From positions 434,001-498,000 of the forward strand of contig NZ_JAXLPB010000003.1 in NCBI RefSeq assembly GCF_034321785.1: a stretch of DNA of 64,000 bases, read 5' to 3'. Shown here piece by piece: positions 24,341-33,563 of the stretch. The DNA comes from Fulvimarina uroteuthidis. Lineage in GTDB: Bacteria; Pseudomonadota; Alphaproteobacteria; Rhizobiales; Rhizobiaceae. The notes below the pieces were generated by a model. The model was not told where the DNA came from. It searched no databases and saw only the letters and a program-made list of their open reading frames with translations. Both the position numbers and the translations under genes were made by a program. Each line of letters starts with the position of its first letter. The first letter of the stretch is position 1.

Positions 24341-25053
24341 CCATGTCCGATGGGACCTCCGCGCTCGTCCTGTTCTCGGGCGGGCAGGATTCGACCACCT
24401 GCCTTGCCTGGGCGCTCGAGCGCTACGCGCATGTCGAGACGATCGGCTTCGACTATGGCCAGCGCCACCGGGCGGAACTCGATGTGCGTCCCGTGATTCT
24501 CGACGCGATGCGGGCCCGGTTTCCGGCCTGGGGCGAAAAGCTCGGCGAGGATCATCTGATCGATCTCGGTGTTCTGGGGCAGATCAGCGAGACCGCGCTT
24601 ACCCAGTCGTCCGCGATCGAGATGCAGGAAAACGGCTTGCCGAACACCTTCGTGCCTGGGCGAAACCTTCTGTTCCTGACCTTCGCCGGTGCGCTCGCCT
24701 ATCGGCGCGGCGCCCGGCATATCGTGGCCGGCGTCTGCGAGACCGACTTCTCCGGCTATCCCGACTGCCGGGACGACACGATCAAGGCGGTGCAACTCTC
24801 CCTGAACCTCGGCATGGACAAGCGCTTCGTGATCCACACGCCCCTCATGTGGATCGACAAGGCCGAGACCTGGGCACTGGCGTACCGCCTCGGCCAAACC
24901 GGCTTCGTCGATCTGGTGCGCGAACACACCCACACCTGCTATCTCAACGACCGGACCCATCGTCACGACTGGGGCTATGGATGCGGCACGTGTCCCGCCT
25001 GCGATCTGCGCGCCAAAGGTTGGATCGCCTACCGCAACGCCGAAGCTTCCTGA
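24337..25053 (+). CDS. queC: 7-cyano-7-deazaguanine synthase QueC
   Basis: A 238-residue ATP-dependent enzyme that makes preQ0 from 7-carboxy-7-deazaguanine and ammonia. The PP-loop motif LFSGGQDSTTCLAWAL lies near residue 13, then FDYGQRHRAEL. Four Zn-binding Cys follow at the C-terminus, in HTCYLNDRT and GCGTCPACDLR. The PGRNLLFLTFA segment and ETDFSGYPDCRD are standard for QueC. It is the last gene of the cluster. Confidence 0.95.
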   Translation: MTMSDGTSALVLFSGGQDSTTCLAWALERYAHVETIGFDYGQRHRAELDVRPVILDAMRARFPAWGEKLGEDHLIDLGVLGQISETALTQSSAIEMQENGLPNTFVPGRNLLFLTFAGALAYRRGARHIVAGVCETDFSGYPDCRDDTIKAVQLSLNLGMDKRFVIHTPLMWIDKAETWALAYRLGQTGFVDLVREHTHTCYLNDRTHRHDWGYGCGTCPACDLRAKGWIAYRNAEAS

Positions 25054-25173
25054 TCCGGTCGAGATCGCGCTGAAGGCCGGCCGATCGGACGCACGGGCCC
25101 TGCCTGTCCCGCTGCCGATCGCAAGACGGACGCGGCGGTTCACGGCGCCGGCAAAGCCCGTGTCCGCATGGCG

Positions 25174-26265
25174 TCACCGGGTCGCGGCGAGCGAGACGCT
25201 CTTGATCTGCGCGACGACGCGGTCGTCCGCGCGCAGATCGAGGCTTGCGACGGATCGACGGGAGACGCGCGCGACGAAGTGCGCGGATCCGTCCGTGGCC
25301 AGGGAAAGGCGCACATTGGCCTCCGCCGCGCCCATCGGGTCGATACCGACGATCCTGGCCGGTACCAGATTGAGAATACTCGATTGCGTCGCGCGGTCCC
25401 GGGCGAGGCTGACATCGCTTGCGACGATTCGAACGCGGACCGTCTGGTTAACGTCCAGCCCGTCGCCGATCGCGAGGATCTCGGTGCCGAAGACGTCGAT
25501 CGCCGCAAGGCCGTCCGGATCGACGCGCGTGACCGTGCCGGCGAGAACGGCGGCGAAGTCGCGCGAACGGCCGAAGGGCAGGTTCGGATCGGTCAGGGCC
25601 TCGTTCAGAGGGCTTGCATGGACGACACGGCCGTCCTTGAGCACGACGAGATGGTCGGCGAGCCGCTCGACCTCGGCGATGTCGTGGGTGACGAGCAGGA
25701 CCGGTATCGACAGGTTCGCGTGCAGCGCCTCGAAATAGGGAAGGATCTCGTCCTTCGCCATGCGGTCGAGCGCGGACAGCGGCTCGTCCATCAGCAGAAG
25801 CCGGGGCTGCGAAAGAAGCGCCCGGCCGATCGACACGCGCTGGCGCTCGCCGCCGGACAGATGGGCCGGGTCACGGTCGACGAGATGGGACAGGCCTAGA
25901 AGGTCGACCACGTCGTCGAAGCGTATGGCGCCGCTCGAGCCGGCCGCGCGATCGCGCCCGTAGACGAGGTTGCGGCGGACGGACAGATGCGGAAACAGGC
26001 TCGGTTCCTGGAAGACATAGCCGACCGGACGCTCGTGCGGCGGGCGGAAACTGCGCGAATTCTGCCAGACATCGGTTCCGATGGCGATCGCTCCGGGAAT
26101 GTGCCTGAGGCCGGCGACGGACCGCAGGATCGTCGTCTTGCCGCAACCGGAGGGTCCGAACAGTGCGGTGATGCCGCGCATCGGTGCCTGAAACGCGACA
26201 TCCAGCATGAAGCTGCCGAGACGACCCTCAAGGTTCACCATGATGGACTGCGCGCTCGTCTGCAT
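25174..26265 (-). CDS. modC: Molybdate ABC transporter ATP-binding protein ModC
   Basis: A 363-residue ATPase of the molybdate importer. Walker A GPSGCGKTTI, signature LSGGERQRVSIGRALLSQP, Walker B LLLMDEPLSALD and the switch His in LLVTHDIAEVERLAD are intact. The C-terminal third is a TOBE/molybdopterin-binding-type regulatory domain (ILAIGDGLDVNQTVRVRI onward). The ATG at 26265 shares one base with the modB stop. Confidence 0.92.
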   Translation of the reverse strand: MQTSAQSIMVNLEGRLGSFMLDVAFQAPMRGITALFGPSGCGKTTILRSVAGLRHIPGAIAIGTDVWQNSRSFRPPHERPVGYVFQEPSLFPHLSVRRNLVYGRDRAAGSSGAIRFDDVVDLLGLSHLVDRDPAHLSGGERQRVSIGRALLSQPRLLLMDEPLSALDRMAKDEILPYFEALHANLSIPVLLVTHDIAEVERLADHLVVLKDGRVVHASPLNEALTDPNLPFGRSRDFAAVLAGTVTRVDPDGLAAIDVFGTEILAIGDGLDVNQTVRVRIVASDVSLARDRATQSSILNLVPARIVGIDPMGAAEANVRLSLATDGSAHFVARVSRRSVASLDLRADDRVVAQIKSVSLAATR

Positions 26266-26945
26266 CAGAACGTCCGCTGGCCCGAGCGCCGTGTCAGCAT
26301 CGACACGGTGAGGATCACGATGAAGCTGAAGACCAGCATTCCCAGCGAAAGGATGTGCGCCTCGCGCCACCGCAGCGTCTCGACGAAGTCGTAGATCGCC
26401 ACGGACAGCACCTTCGTCTCGCCGGGAATATTGCCGCCGATCATCAGGATGACGCCGAACTCGCCCACCGTATGGGCAAAGCCGAGCACCGCCCCGGTCA
26501 GGAATCCGGGTTTTGCGAGCGGCACGGCGACGCTCAGGAAGCGATCACCGGGCGAGGCCCTCAAGGTCGCGGCCACCTCCAGCGGCCGCTCGCCGATCGC
26601 CTCGAACGCATTGCGGATCGGCTGGACCACGAAGGGCATGGAGTAGAGCACGGACCCGAACACGAGCCCCTCGAAGGTAAAGGCGAAGGTGCGCAGGCCC
26701 ACCAGCCCGCCGAAGAGCCCGCCGAGACCGTCGGGTCCCAGCACGATGAGGAGGTAGAATCCGAGAACGGTCGGCGGCAGCACCAGCGGCAGGGCGACGA
26801 TGGTCGCGACGATCTCCTTCCAGCGGGACGTCGATTGCGCCAGCCACCAGGCGATCGGGGTGCCGACGACGAGAAGCAGCACGGTCGTGATCGCCGCAAG
26901 TTCCAGCGTCAGGCGGATGGGCGACCAGATGTCGGCTGTCAGCAT
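26265..26945 (-). CDS. modB: Molybdate ABC transporter permease ModB
   Basis: A 226-residue permease with about five or six membrane helices and the EAA loop involved in ModC contact, here in the region ATLRASPGDRFLSVAVPLAKPG. PLVLPPTVLGFYLL and HTVGEFGVILMIGGNIPGET are characteristic of ModB. It is followed directly by modC. Confidence 0.93.
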   Translation of the reverse strand: MLTADIWSPIRLTLELAAITTVLLLVVGTPIAWWLAQSTSRWKEIVATIVALPLVLPPTVLGFYLLIVLGPDGLGGLFGGLVGLRTFAFTFEGLVFGSVLYSMPFVVQPIRNAFEAIGERPLEVAATLRASPGDRFLSVAVPLAKPGFLTGAVLGFAHTVGEFGVILMIGGNIPGETKVLSVAIYDFVETLRWREAHILSLGMLVFSFIVILTVSMLTRRSGQRTF

Positions 26946-26997
26946 GTTCGCCTGTCTCTCCCGTCAACGCCCATGGCCGAGCGCCCGGCGGCCGAGC

Positions 26998-27750
26998 TCA
27001 TCGATCGATCGCATAGCCGTATTTCTCAATAATCGCGGCGGCTTCGTCGCCTTTGAGAAACGCGACGAAGGCGGCCGCGGCCGGATTGGCTTCGCCGGTC
27101 TTCAGGAGCACCGCATCCTGGCGGATCGGCGCATAGAGATCGCGCGGTACGATCCAGCGGGATCCTGTTTCGGCTTGCGAGACCTGCCCGAGCGCCACGA
27201 AGCCAACCTCGGCGTTGCCCGTCTCGACGAACTGATAGGCCTGGCCGATGTTCTGGCCCTGAACGATCCTGGACTTCAAGGCGTCGTAAACGTCGAGCGC
27301 CCGCATCGTCTCGACGGCCGCAACGCCATAGGGCGCGGTGTCGGGATTGGCGATGGCGATGCGGTCGAACGTCCCGGCCTCGAGCGTCTCCGGCCCGGTC
27401 ACCACGCCGGCCTCGCCGGAATAGAGAACGAGGCGACCGATGGCGTAGGTGAAGACGCTGCCTGGAACACCGTAGCCCTCTTCGACGGCGCGCGTCGGAC
27501 GTTCGTCGTCGGCGGCGAGGAAGACCTCGAACGGCGCACCCTGCGCGATCTGCGCGTAGAGCTGGCCCGTTGCCCCGAACGACAGGACCGCCTCGTGGTC
27601 GCCGGCGTTCGCGAATGCCGCCGCGATCTCGCTCGCGGCATCGGTGAAGTTCGCCGCGACCGCCACGTTCGTCGTGTCGGACCTTGCAACGTCCGGTGTC
27701 GCGCAGACCAGAACGACGGCCGATAGGGGTCCGGCGAGGATTCTGAGCAT
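26998..27750 (-). CDS. modA: Molybdate-binding periplasmic protein ModA
   Basis: A 250-residue solute-binding protein with an N-terminal signal peptide (about residues 1-23, ending VARSDT). The mature start TNVAVAANFTDAASEIAAAF and the segment LSFGATGQLYAQIAQGAPFEVFLAADDERP are ModA hallmarks for oxyanion binding. The ATG at 27750 has GGGAAA upstream. An alternative upstream start would add 22 residues before the signal peptide. It precedes modB by 52 bp. Confidence 0.93.
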   Translation of the reverse strand: MLRILAGPLSAVVLVCATPDVARSDTTNVAVAANFTDAASEIAAAFANAGDHEAVLSFGATGQLYAQIAQGAPFEVFLAADDERPTRAVEEGYGVPGSVFTYAIGRLVLYSGEAGVVTGPETLEAGTFDRIAIANPDTAPYGVAAVETMRALDVYDALKSRIVQGQNIGQAYQFVETGNAEVGFVALGQVSQAETGSRWIVPRDLYAPIRQDAVLLKTGEANPAAAAFVAFLKGDEAAAIIEKYGYAIDR

Positions 27751-28284
27751 GGGATTTCCCTGGTATACCCATTGAGACATATCGATGGGGATAGCCCCGG
27801 ATCGGCATCCCAGCAAGCGACATTCCCGTCGAGGCCTTTCGAGGGGGATGACTCAAGGCCTCGATCGGAGCGCCGCGCGCACCGTGCGAGAGGTCGTGCC
27901 CGCCCTTGCGGCCTGCCGCAGCGGGCACGCGTCTGCCCGCCTCACCGCGAATGTGGCGGGCTCGAACCTAGTCTCCGTCGCAAGACATATCGGCATCGAG
28001 GTTCGTCGAACCGGTTGGACCGGTTTTGCCCATCGCGCCTGAATCCCGGTGATACCAGCTCTCGCGGGGCGGTCTGTCGTGAGCCGGGTCGGCGGCGGCA
28101 GACCCGGTACAGGTCGGGCCGATCTTTTGCCTTCGATTCGACCGGGGTGGCGACAATATGCAGGTTTGGTGACCGTTCCGTTACGTGTTTTTAAGACATT
28201 GTTCTTATCACTGGTTAAAATCTCGCGCCGCTGACGGAAGGTCGCTGTCGAGAGAGATCGATCGGCCAGGGGGTTGGGGTTCAC
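27751..28284. other. 534-bp gap between modA and the chemoreceptor, with strong hairpins
   Basis: No convincing gene is present. It holds an 8-bp palindrome GGTATACC (27762-27769) just before modA and a dense inverted-repeat patch at 27895-27984 (separate entry). An AT-richer stretch from about 28165 to 28225 probably holds the chemoreceptor promoter. Confidence 0.5.
27895..27984. repeat. Clustered GC-rich inverted repeats, tRNA-like in part
   Basis: CGTGCCCGC (27895-27903) pairs perfectly with GCGGGCACG (27921-27929). Nested inside, TGCGGC (27907-27912) pairs with GCCGCA (27915-27920). A second inverted pair, CCCGCC and GGCGGG, follows within about 30 bp. The segment TGCCGCAGCGGGCACGCG and a later GGCTCGAACC resemble A- and B-box parts of a tRNA. 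The T-arm and acceptor do not pair, so it is not annotated as a tRNA. Confidence 0.45.
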
Positions 28285-30228
28285 ATGCTATTCCAGAATT
28301 ACAGTATTTCGCGGAAGTTGACGGCCGCGTTCGCAATCTTGATCCTCATCGCGATGGTGATGGGCGGCATCGTCTATACGCAGCTTGTCGCGATCGCGTC
28401 GGCGAACCACAACATGACTCATCATCGTGCGATCGCATCGGACATGCGGGATATCAGAATGGATCTCTCCCGTATGGAGGCGGGCATGCGCGGCTACCTG
28501 TTGACGGGCGAGTCCCGCTATACCAATGCGATGGCCAAGCGGCTCGAATCCATCACCTCCCGTCTTGCGGGGCTGAGGCAGACCGCGCCGGAGCGTGTCG
28601 CCGAACTCGACAAGATCACGGCCACCGTGAGCGCCTGGCACGCGAATGTCGTCACCCCTGCCGTGGCCGCGATCGGCACGGAGGGCGGCCTCGAGCGCGC
28701 CTTGCGGCTGATCAGGTCCGACGAAGCGGACGCATGGATCAACGCGGCCGAGGAAGCCATCGATTCCGTTCTGGCAACGGAAAACGACGCACTGACCGAA
28801 GGATCGGCCACCCAGCTTCAGGCGGGCGTGTCGGCGACCGCGGCCCTCATCATCGGCACCGCGGTGCTGATACTTTCGACCTGGGCCATGGGCTGGCTTC
28901 TTTCCCGCCTGATCGCACACCCGATCGCCACCATGACCGGCACCATGCGGCGTCTGGCATCCGGCGACAAGACCGTTGTCGTGCCGGGCGTGGACCGCAA
29001 GGACGAGATCGGCGAGATGGCGGGCGCGGTCCAGGTGTTCAAGGTTCAGGCGGTCGAGCGCGAGCGCCTCGAGCACGAAGCGCAGTCCTCGCGCGCCTCG
29101 GAGGCGGAGAGCGCCAGGCGTCAGGCCGACCTTGAGAATGCGAAGGCGGAGGACCTGCGCAATTTCATGGGCGTCGTCGACCATAGTTTCGACCGCCTGT
29201 CGGGCGGTGATCTGACCGTGCGCATGGAGGGCAAGGTGGCACCGGAATTCGAGCCGATCCGGGCCAAGTTCAACCTGTCCGTCGAAGCGTTGGAAGGGGC
29301 GATCGGGCAGGTGGTGTCCTCGGTCGGTTCGATTCGCGACGGGCTTGGCGAGATCACCACGGCGTCGAACGATCTGGCCAAGCGGACCGAGCAGCAAGCC
29401 GCGAGCCTCGAGCAGACAGTCGCCGCTCTCGGCCAGGTGACGAACGCCGTGAACGAGACCGCCGATGGCGCGGGCAACGCGCAGAAGGTGGCCGATACCG
29501 CACGCCAGAAGGCCGAGAAGGGCGGCGACATCGTCAGGAAGGCGGTGACGGCCATGAGCCAGATCGAGGCTTCCTCCAACCAGATCAACCAGATCATCAG
29601 CGTCATCGACGAGATCGCCTTCCAGACCAATCTCCTTGCGCTGAACGCCGGCGTCGAGGCGGCGCGGGCGGGCGAAGCGGGAAGAGGCTTTGCGGTGGTC
29701 GCGCAGGAAGTGCGTGGTCTTGCCCAGCGCTCGGCGGAAGCGGCCAAGGAGATCAAGAGCCTGATCATCACCTCGCGCGAGCAGGTGGGGCACGGCGTCG
29801 AGTTCGTCACCGCATCCGGTCAGTCCCTCGACGAGATCGTCGCGGAAGTCACCTCGATGACGCAGGTCATCGCGACGATCGCCTCGTCGGCCCGTGAACA
29901 GGCGACGAGCCTTCGGGAAGTCTCGACGGCGGCCGACCATATGGACAGGGTCACCCAGCAGAACGCGGCCATGGTCGAGCAATCGACGGCGGCGGCCCAG
30001 ATTTTGTCGCAGGAAACCGACCAGCTGGCGGCCACCATGGCCAAGTTCCGCACGTCGGACATGGGCCGGCCGAAGACCGATCCCGTCAGGAGCCGCGCAT
30101 CCGCCACCGTCCAGACCCATCCCGCACGCACGCCCGTCGCGGTCCAGCAGTTGCGCACCACCGGCTCGGGCGGCGCGGCCCGCAAGCCCGCCCCGATGCA
30201 GGCCGAGGAGAGCTGGGAGGAGTTCTGA
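28285..30228 (+). CDS. Methyl-accepting chemotaxis protein with CheR-tether tail
   Basis: A 647-residue transmembrane chemoreceptor. Helix 1 (about residues 11-33) and helix 2 (about 182-205) flank a helical periplasmic domain resembling a four-helix-bundle or CHASE3 type. One HAMP follows helix 2, and a second HAMP-like segment lies near 300-345 (SGGDLTVRMEGKVAPEF). The signalling tip contains EIAFQTNLLALNAGVEAARAG and GRGFAVVAQEVRGLAQRSA. The last residues ESWEEF resemble the pentapeptide that tethers CheR methyltransferase. No che or fli genes are nearby, so it is an orphan receptor. The ligand is unknown. Confidence 0.92.
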   Translation: MLFQNYSISRKLTAAFAILILIAMVMGGIVYTQLVAIASANHNMTHHRAIASDMRDIRMDLSRMEAGMRGYLLTGESRYTNAMAKRLESITSRLAGLRQTAPERVAELDKITATVSAWHANVVTPAVAAIGTEGGLERALRLIRSDEADAWINAAEEAIDSVLATENDALTEGSATQLQAGVSATAALIIGTAVLILSTWAMGWLLSRLIAHPIATMTGTMRRLASGDKTVVVPGVDRKDEIGEMAGAVQVFKVQAVERERLEHEAQSSRASEAESARRQADLENAKAEDLRNFMGVVDHSFDRLSGGDLTVRMEGKVAPEFEPIRAKFNLSVEALEGAIGQVVSSVGSIRDGLGEITTASNDLAKRTEQQAASLEQTVAALGQVTNAVNETADGAGNAQKVADTARQKAEKGGDIVRKAVTAMSQIEASSNQINQIISVIDEIAFQTNLLALNAGVEAARAGEAGRGFAVVAQEVRGLAQRSAEAAKEIKSLIITSREQVGHGVEFVTASGQSLDEIVAEVTSMTQVIATIASSAREQATSLREVSTAADHMDRVTQQNAAMVEQSTAAAQILSQETDQLAATMAKFRTSDMGRPKTDPVRSRASATVQTHPARTPVAVQQLRTTGSGGAARKPAPMQAEESWEEF

Positions 30229-30384
30229 GCGCCGCATCCCCTCGAACGCCGCCGATCGCCGACGATGTCGGAACGACAGGCCCGCCCGGACAATTGGCGC
30301 AACGAAGCGGTTGCCGGGCGATCGGTACACGCCATGCTGAAGGTTCGGATCGGTGCCGAACCTGCGCCTTTCGCAGGCGGGCCG

Positions 30385-31092
30385 TCAACTGCGCCGGGCG
30401 TCCGGCGAAATGAGGATGGGTGGCCCGTCCAAAAGCGCCGTCGGATCGGCCGCCTGGTCCGCGGACGCCTCGCTGCGAACGATCACGTGGCCGTTCGACA
30501 GGCGGATCCGGTTCTGGAGAATAAGTTTCAGCGCATGGGGGTAGAGCCGGTGTTCGGCCCGCAACAGCCGGGCGGCGAGGGTTTCGGGCGTATCGTCGGG
30601 ATCGATCGCGATGGCGGCCTGCGCGATGATGGGCCCCTCATCCATCCCTTCCGAAACGAAGTGAACCGTGCAGCCATGCAGGCGCATGCCGGCGTTCAGC
30701 GCGCGGGCATGGGTCTCGAGCCCCGGAAACAATGGCAGCAGGGATGGATGGATGTTGATCATCCGGCCGGAGAAATGGCGAACGAAATCGGCCGTCAGAA
30801 GGCGCATATAGCCGGCCAGGCAGACGATGTCGGGCTTCATCGCCTCGAGTTCCGCCTTGACGGCGGCATCGTGGTCTTCGCGGCTTTCGTAGGTCGTATG
30901 GTCGACGACGCTTGCCGGAATGTCGTAGAGCGAGGCGGTTTCGAGACCTTTCGCGTCCGGCCGGTTTGACACGACCCCGACGATCCGGCCCGGAAAGCTC
31001 GGATCCATGCAGGCGGCGATGAGGGCGCCCATATTGGTGCCGCGCCCGGAAATCATGATCGCGACGCGTTTCTTGTCGGGTGCGTTGCTCAA
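30385..31092 (-). CDS. purN: Phosphoribosylglycinamide formyltransferase PurN
   Basis: A 235-residue folate-dependent transformylase that makes formyl-GAR, step three of purine synthesis. The phosphate loop SGRGTNM near residue 16, the catalytic His region INIHPSLLPLFPG, and VHFVSEGMDEGPIIAQ with its catalytic Asp are intact. The start is taken as TTG (31092-31090), which overlaps the purM stop as TTGA and gives a usual N-terminus (SNAPDKKRVAIMISG). The C-terminus is about 20 residues longer than in short homologues. Confidence 0.92.
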   Translation of the reverse strand: MSNAPDKKRVAIMISGRGTNMGALIAACMDPSFPGRIVGVVSNRPDAKGLETASLYDIPASVVDHTTYESREDHDAAVKAELEAMKPDIVCLAGYMRLLTADFVRHFSGRMINIHPSLLPLFPGLETHARALNAGMRLHGCTVHFVSEGMDEGPIIAQAAIAIDPDDTPETLAARLLRAEHRLYPHALKLILQNRIRLSNGHVIVRSEASADQAADPTALLDGPPILISPDARRS

Positions 31093-32150
31093 AGCGACAG
31101 CTCGCCGTTGAAGGTGACGGCGTCTTTCTTCCGGGGAAGAACGCGCCCGAGCGAGACCACGCTTTCGCCGGCCGACTGGAGGAGGGCGCTGACGGTCGCC
31201 GCCTCGCTGTCGGCGACGACGACCACCATGCCGATCCCGCAATTGAAGGTTCGCAGCATTTCCAGCGTCTCGATCCCGCCTTCCCTCGCCAGCCAGCCGA
31301 AGACGGCCGGTACCGGGACGGCCGCAAGGTCGAGATCGGCGCCGAGGTGATCGGGCAGGACGCGCGGAATGTTCTCGATGAAACCGCCGCCCGTGATGTG
31401 CGCCAGCCCCTTGACGGCATGTGACGCAGCGAACACGTCGAGCAGCGGTTTCACGTAGATGCGCGTCGGCTCCAGAAGTGCCTCGCCGAGCGAGCGGTGC
31501 GGCTCGAACGGGGCCGCATCCGCGTAGGACGCGCCGCTCCGCTCGACGATCCGGCGCACCAGCGAATAGCCGTTTGAGTGCACGCCGGAGGATGTCAGCC
31601 CCAAAATGACGTCGCCATCGGTAAGATTGCTTGCGGGAAGCAGGCGGTTTCGCTCGACGGCGCCGACCGAAAATCCGGCGAGATCGTAATCGTCGCCGGC
31701 ATAAAGGCCCGGCATCTCCGCGGTTTCGCCGCCGATCAGCGCGCAGCCGGCCTGGCGGCAGCCCTCCGCTATGCCCTTGACGATCGCCTCGCCCTGGGCC
31801 GGATCGAGCTTGCCGGTGGCGAAATAGTCGAGGAAGAACAGGGGTTCCGCCCCCTGCACCACGAGATCGTTGACGCACATCGCGACGAGATCGATCCCGA
31901 TCGTGTCGTGGCGACCGGCTTCGATCGCCACGCGGAGCTTGGTGCCGACGCCGTCATTGGCGGCGACCAGCAGCGGATCGCTCATGCCGAGCGCCTTCAG
32001 ATCGAAGAGGCCGCCGAAGCCGCCGATCTCGCCATCGGCGCCCGGCCGACGGGTCGAGCGCACGTGCGGCTTGATCCGCCGGACGAGCTCGTTTCCGGCG
32101 TCGATATCGACGCCTGCGTCGCGATAGGTGAGGGGCTTCGGGTCGGCCAT
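31089..32150 (-). CDS. purM: Phosphoribosylformylglycinamidine cyclo-ligase PurM (AIR synthetase)
   Basis: A 353-residue ATP-dependent cyclase of purine synthesis. Hallmarks are LTYRDAGVDIDAGNELV at the N-terminus, GGFGGLFDL, VAANDGVGTKLRVA, IGIDLVAMCVNDLVVQGAEPLFFLDY, and GGETAEMPGLY. The ATG at 32150 has GAGG nine bases upstream. An ATG at 32159 is possible but too close to that site. It is translationally coupled to purN. Confidence 0.95.
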   Translation of the reverse strand: MADPKPLTYRDAGVDIDAGNELVRRIKPHVRSTRRPGADGEIGGFGGLFDLKALGMSDPLLVAANDGVGTKLRVAIEAGRHDTIGIDLVAMCVNDLVVQGAEPLFFLDYFATGKLDPAQGEAIVKGIAEGCRQAGCALIGGETAEMPGLYAGDDYDLAGFSVGAVERNRLLPASNLTDGDVILGLTSSGVHSNGYSLVRRIVERSGASYADAAPFEPHRSLGEALLEPTRIYVKPLLDVFAASHAVKGLAHITGGGFIENIPRVLPDHLGADLDLAAVPVPAVFGWLAREGGIETLEMLRTFNCGIGMVVVVADSEAATVSALLQSAGESVVSLGRVLPRKKDAVTFNGELSL

Positions 32151-32381
32151 CGTCGTCATCCTCGTTTCACGCTGCAGTGCCATGGATGCCCCGTGACGGG
32201 CAAGTGACGGTCGGTGCGCAGGGATCGATCGCGCATCCGGCATCCGCTGATGCCCGCTTACACATCGAAACTGGGCCTCGCTGCAAGAGACGGCGGGGCA
32301 CAGGCGCTCGCCAACCCTCGCCAAGTGCGTTAGGCCCGTTGTAATATGGAAGCGTACCGAGTTTGAGGAACGAGACAGACC

Positions 32382-33563
32382 ATGGCCGATCGCAGCACGC
32401 CTTTCTGGCGTCAGGTGTATTTCTGGTGCGCTGCGGCGATGGCATTCGTGCTCATCATCTGGATTTTCTCGAGCATTCTCCTGCCCTTCGTGCTCGGCAT
32501 GGTGATCGCCTACCTTCTCGATCCGGTCGCCGACTGGTTCGAGCGGCGGGGCCTGTCGCGTCTCATGGCAACGACTTTGATCCTCGTGCTCTTCGTCGTG
32601 ACGTTCGTGGCGACGATCCTCATCATCGCGCCCGTCATCTCCTCCCAGGTCGTCAATCTCGCGCAGCGCATGCCGGATTATCTGGACAAGCTGCAAGGTT
32701 TCGCGATCGCCGCGCGCAGCGGCCCGCTCGCCTTTCTGTTCACCTCGGACGAATCGACGCTCGAGCAGGACTTCGCCAAGGTGGTGTCCGATTCGACCAC
32801 CTTCCTGACGACCTTCCTGACATCGATCTGGTCCTCCTCGCTGGCCGTCGTGAACTTCGTCTCCCTGTTCGTCGTCACGCCCGTCGTCGCGTTCTATCTT
32901 CTCCTCGACTGGGACCGGATGGTCGAGACGGTCGACAGTTGGCTTCCGCGCCAGCATCAGGACGAGGTCCGGCGGATCGCGCACGACATCGATCGCTCGG
33001 TCGCCGGCTTCGTGCGGGGGCAGGGCAGCGTGTGCCTGATTCTCGGCACGTTCTACGCGGTCGGCCTGACGCTCATCGGCCTGAACTTCGGACTGCTGAT
33101 CGGGCTCTTCGCGGGCCTGATCTCGTTCATTCCCTATATCGGATCGCTTCTCGGACTGGTGATCTCGCTGGGCGTGGCACTCGTGCAGTTCTGGCCGGAC
33201 TGGCCGTGGATCGTCGCCGCGGCCGCCGTGTTCTTCGTCGGGCAGTTCTTCGAGGGCAACATTCTCCAGCCCAAGCTCGTCGGGGCCTCGGTGGGTCTTC
33301 ACCCCGTCTGGCTGATGTTCGCACTGTTCGCGTTCGGTGCGCTGTTCGGCTTCGTCGGCTTGCTGATCGCGGTTCCCGCCGCCGCCGCCGTCGGCGTTCT
33401 GGCGCGGTTCGGCATCACGAAATATCTCGACAGCGAGATGTATCACGGTCCGGCGACCGGCCTTGCGCCGCCCCGCAACCTCGACCTCGTCAAACGTGCG
33501 GAAGGCCCGTCGGGCGATTCGGCAGCCGGATCGGTGTCCCGCATCGACGGCCGGGATCTCTAG
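32382..33563 (+). CDS. AI-2E family (PerM/UPF0118) membrane transporter
   Basis: A 393-residue integral membrane protein with about eight helices. The PVVAFYLLLDWDRM region and GLISFIPYIGSLLG match the AI-2 exporter/PerM superfamily. The substrate cannot be told: members export autoinducers, ions or sporulation factors, or are uncharacterised. It starts the plus-strand run that continues into hdaA with no gap (TAG immediately followed by ATG) and is divergent from purM. Confidence 0.85.
   Translation: MADRSTPFWRQVYFWCAAAMAFVLIIWIFSSILLPFVLGMVIAYLLDPVADWFERRGLSRLMATTLILVLFVVTFVATILIIAPVISSQVVNLAQRMPDYLDKLQGFAIAARSGPLAFLFTSDESTLEQDFAKVVSDSTTFLTTFLTSIWSSSLAVVNFVSLFVVTPVVAFYLLLDWDRMVETVDSWLPRQHQDEVRRIAHDIDRSVAGFVRGQGSVCLILGTFYAVGLTLIGLNFGLLIGLFAGLISFIPYIGSLLGLVISLGVALVQFWPDWPWIVAAAAVFFVGQFFEGNILQPKLVGASVGLHPVWLMFALFAFGALFGFVGLLIAVPAAAAVGVLARFGITKYLDSEMYHGPATGLAPPRNLDLVKRAEGPSGDSAAGSVSRIDGRDL

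Noticed and set aside
27907..27985. Possible tRNA on the plus strand
   Set aside because: D-loop-like and T-loop-like parts are present but T-arm, anticodon arm and acceptor do not pair, so only a repeat entry is given.
27853..28284. 143-codon minus-strand frame with FEPATFAVR
   Set aside because: The peptide is an artefact-like reading of a tRNA-like segment, and no ribosome site or family is seen.
28288..30330. 680-codon minus-strand open frame opposite the chemoreceptor
   Set aside because: Shadow of a coiled-coil gene; the plus-strand product has clear chemoreceptor motifs.
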